From contig JALWLR010000072.1 of assembly GCA_027084065.1 (NCBI GenBank), positions 1-6,923 of the forward strand: a DNA stretch of 6,923 nt, in the 5' to 3' direction. Made by a program: the position numbers and the translations under genes. The notes beneath the pieces are model-generated. The model saw only the letters and a list, made by a program, of their open reading frames with translations. It did no database searches and was not told the origin of the DNA. This DNA is from Helicobacteraceae bacterium (GTDB lineage Bacteria > Campylobacterota > Campylobacteria > Campylobacterales > Sulfurimonadaceae). How positions within the stretch are numbered: position 1 is the first letter of the stretch; each line of letters begins with the position of its first letter. Below are positions 6,487-6,923 of this stretch, piece after piece.

Positions 6487-6923
6487 TTGCATCCTTAAAA
6501 TAGGGTTGAATGACTTTGAGTGTACCTGTTATTTTCTCTTTGTCTATATTAAAACCGGTAAAATCGAGAAAACCTTTAGGATAGCGAAGCATCACGAGAT
6601 TTTGAAGCTTTTTGCGTTCATTTCTCATAAGCTCAAAAGATATGTCCATATTGTGTGTATCTTGTTCGGTGTAGAGGAAACGCTCGACTGTAAAGTGAAA
6701 TGTTTTTGCATGTCTGTCAAAAAAATCAACAAGTGCTTTGTCACTGTTTTCTTCACTTTGCGGAAGATGCTCTAGGCTTGGTTTGACATATTTTTTAAGC
6801 CATTTGTTTATATGGGCGATTTTTTTGAGCTTTTCTATTTCTCTTAGGTGTTTTTGGTTTATAGATGCAATTTGTCTTGTCTCTTCGGCAAACCATTCTC
6901 CAAGCCCATAGGCAAGCACGCTA
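6473..6923 (-). CDS. Pilus inner-membrane assembly protein, PilO/MshJ-like position (3' part; 5' end outside window)
   Basis: The last 150 codons of a gene are present, ending in TAA at 6473-6475. The frame continues upstream of the GTG at 6919 (the codon before it is AGC) with no stop, so the true start is probably beyond the window. The visible protein starts with a short hydrophobic remnant (VLAYGLGEWF), which could be the end of a transmembrane helix. A charged, Lys/Glu-rich region that may be coiled coil follows (ETRQIASINQKHLREIEKLK), then a mixed alpha/beta region in which FHFTVERFLY, MDISFELMRNERKKLQNLVM and ITGTLKVIQPY look like alternating strands and helices. That plan (helix, coiled coil, ferredoxin-like fold) is that of PilO/GspM/MshJ proteins, and the position just before a PilP/MshK-like gene agrees. 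I see no diagnostic residues, so the assignment rests on architecture and context. Its end overlaps the next start, so the two products are probably co-translated. Confidence 0.65.
   Translation of the reverse strand, partial: SVLAYGLGEWFAEETRQIASINQKHLREIEKLKKIAHINKWLKKYVKPSLEHLPQSEENSDKALVDFFDRHAKTFHFTVERFLYTEQDTHNMDISFELMRNERKKLQNLVMLRYPKGFLDFTGFNIDKEKITGTLKVIQPYFKDANVSH
6492..6496 (-). promoter_or_regulatory. Shine-Dalgarno site that decides the start of the PilP-like gene
   Basis: The coding-strand sequence AAGGATGCAAATG contains two in-frame ATGs. AAGGA is five nt before the second (6486), but its last base is the A of the first (6492), leaving no spacer there. The second ATG is therefore the better start, giving a protein two residues shorter than the longest frame. 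Confidence 0.7.

Noticed and set aside
6437..6775. Plus-strand 112-codon open frame at the upstream end
   Set aside because: Antisense across two overlapping minus-strand genes; Cys/Lys-rich, no domain, and inconsistent with the operon direction.
6917..6919. GTG as the start of the PilO-like gene
   Set aside because: The frame stays open through the preceding codon to the window edge and the next residues look like the end of a membrane helix, so the gene is more likely truncated by the window.

Overview
The window is one continuous block of minus-strand genes, transcribed from high to low coordinates, that encodes a type IV pilus/type II secretion-like envelope machine. In transcription order it holds: the 3' part of a pilus inner-membrane assembly protein (PilO/MshJ-like position), a short PilP/MshK/GspC-like protein, an outer-membrane secretin (MshL/PilQ/GspD family), a secreted protein with a SPOR-like domain followed by TPR-type repeats, a large prepilin/pseudopilin, the assembly ATPase (MshE/PilB/GspE family), and the 5' half of the polytopic platform protein (MshG/PilC/GspF family). 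Both end genes run off the window. The longest non-coding gap is 34 bp. The other junctions overlap (20 or 14 bp, 22 bp, ATGA, ATGA, TAATG), so this is very probably one operon whose promoter and terminator lie outside the window.

The gene order (J-K-L-N-E-G) follows the Vibrio MSHA pilus operon mshI-J-K-L-M-N-E-G, with two differences. No AAA ATPase MshM lies between the secretin and the TPR protein, and a large pilin sits between the TPR protein and the ATPase. The order also recalls the Campylobacter cts DNA-uptake cluster (ctsR-D-P-X-E-F). The moderate-to-low GC, Lys/Ile/Phe-rich proteins and compact overlapping genes fit a Campylobacterota (Epsilonproteobacteria) member such as a Sulfurimonas/Sulfurovum/Sulfuricurvum-type organism. 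That placement is an inference from style and synteny, not a database match.

How the parts would work together: the cytoplasmic ATPase drives the GspF-like platform, which extracts mature pilins from the inner membrane. The PilO-like and PilP-like proteins form the inner-membrane/periplasmic alignment complex that contacts the secretin, which forms the outer-membrane pore. The SPOR-TPR protein could tether this complex to peptidoglycan. The pilin gene inside the operon is the most distinctive element. After a normal class III signal and hydrophobic helix it carries a long cysteine-containing head that seems to end in a He_PIG-like Ig fold, followed by a Gly/Ser tail encoded by 9-bp tandem repeats. 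The ATPase carries an N-terminal double 24-residue motif with exactly the layout of the c-di-GMP-binding MshEN domain, but it lacks the usual Arg at the first position of both motifs.

There is no RNA gene, CRISPR array, insertion sequence or phage feature that I can support. No stretch longer than 34 bp lacks a gene.
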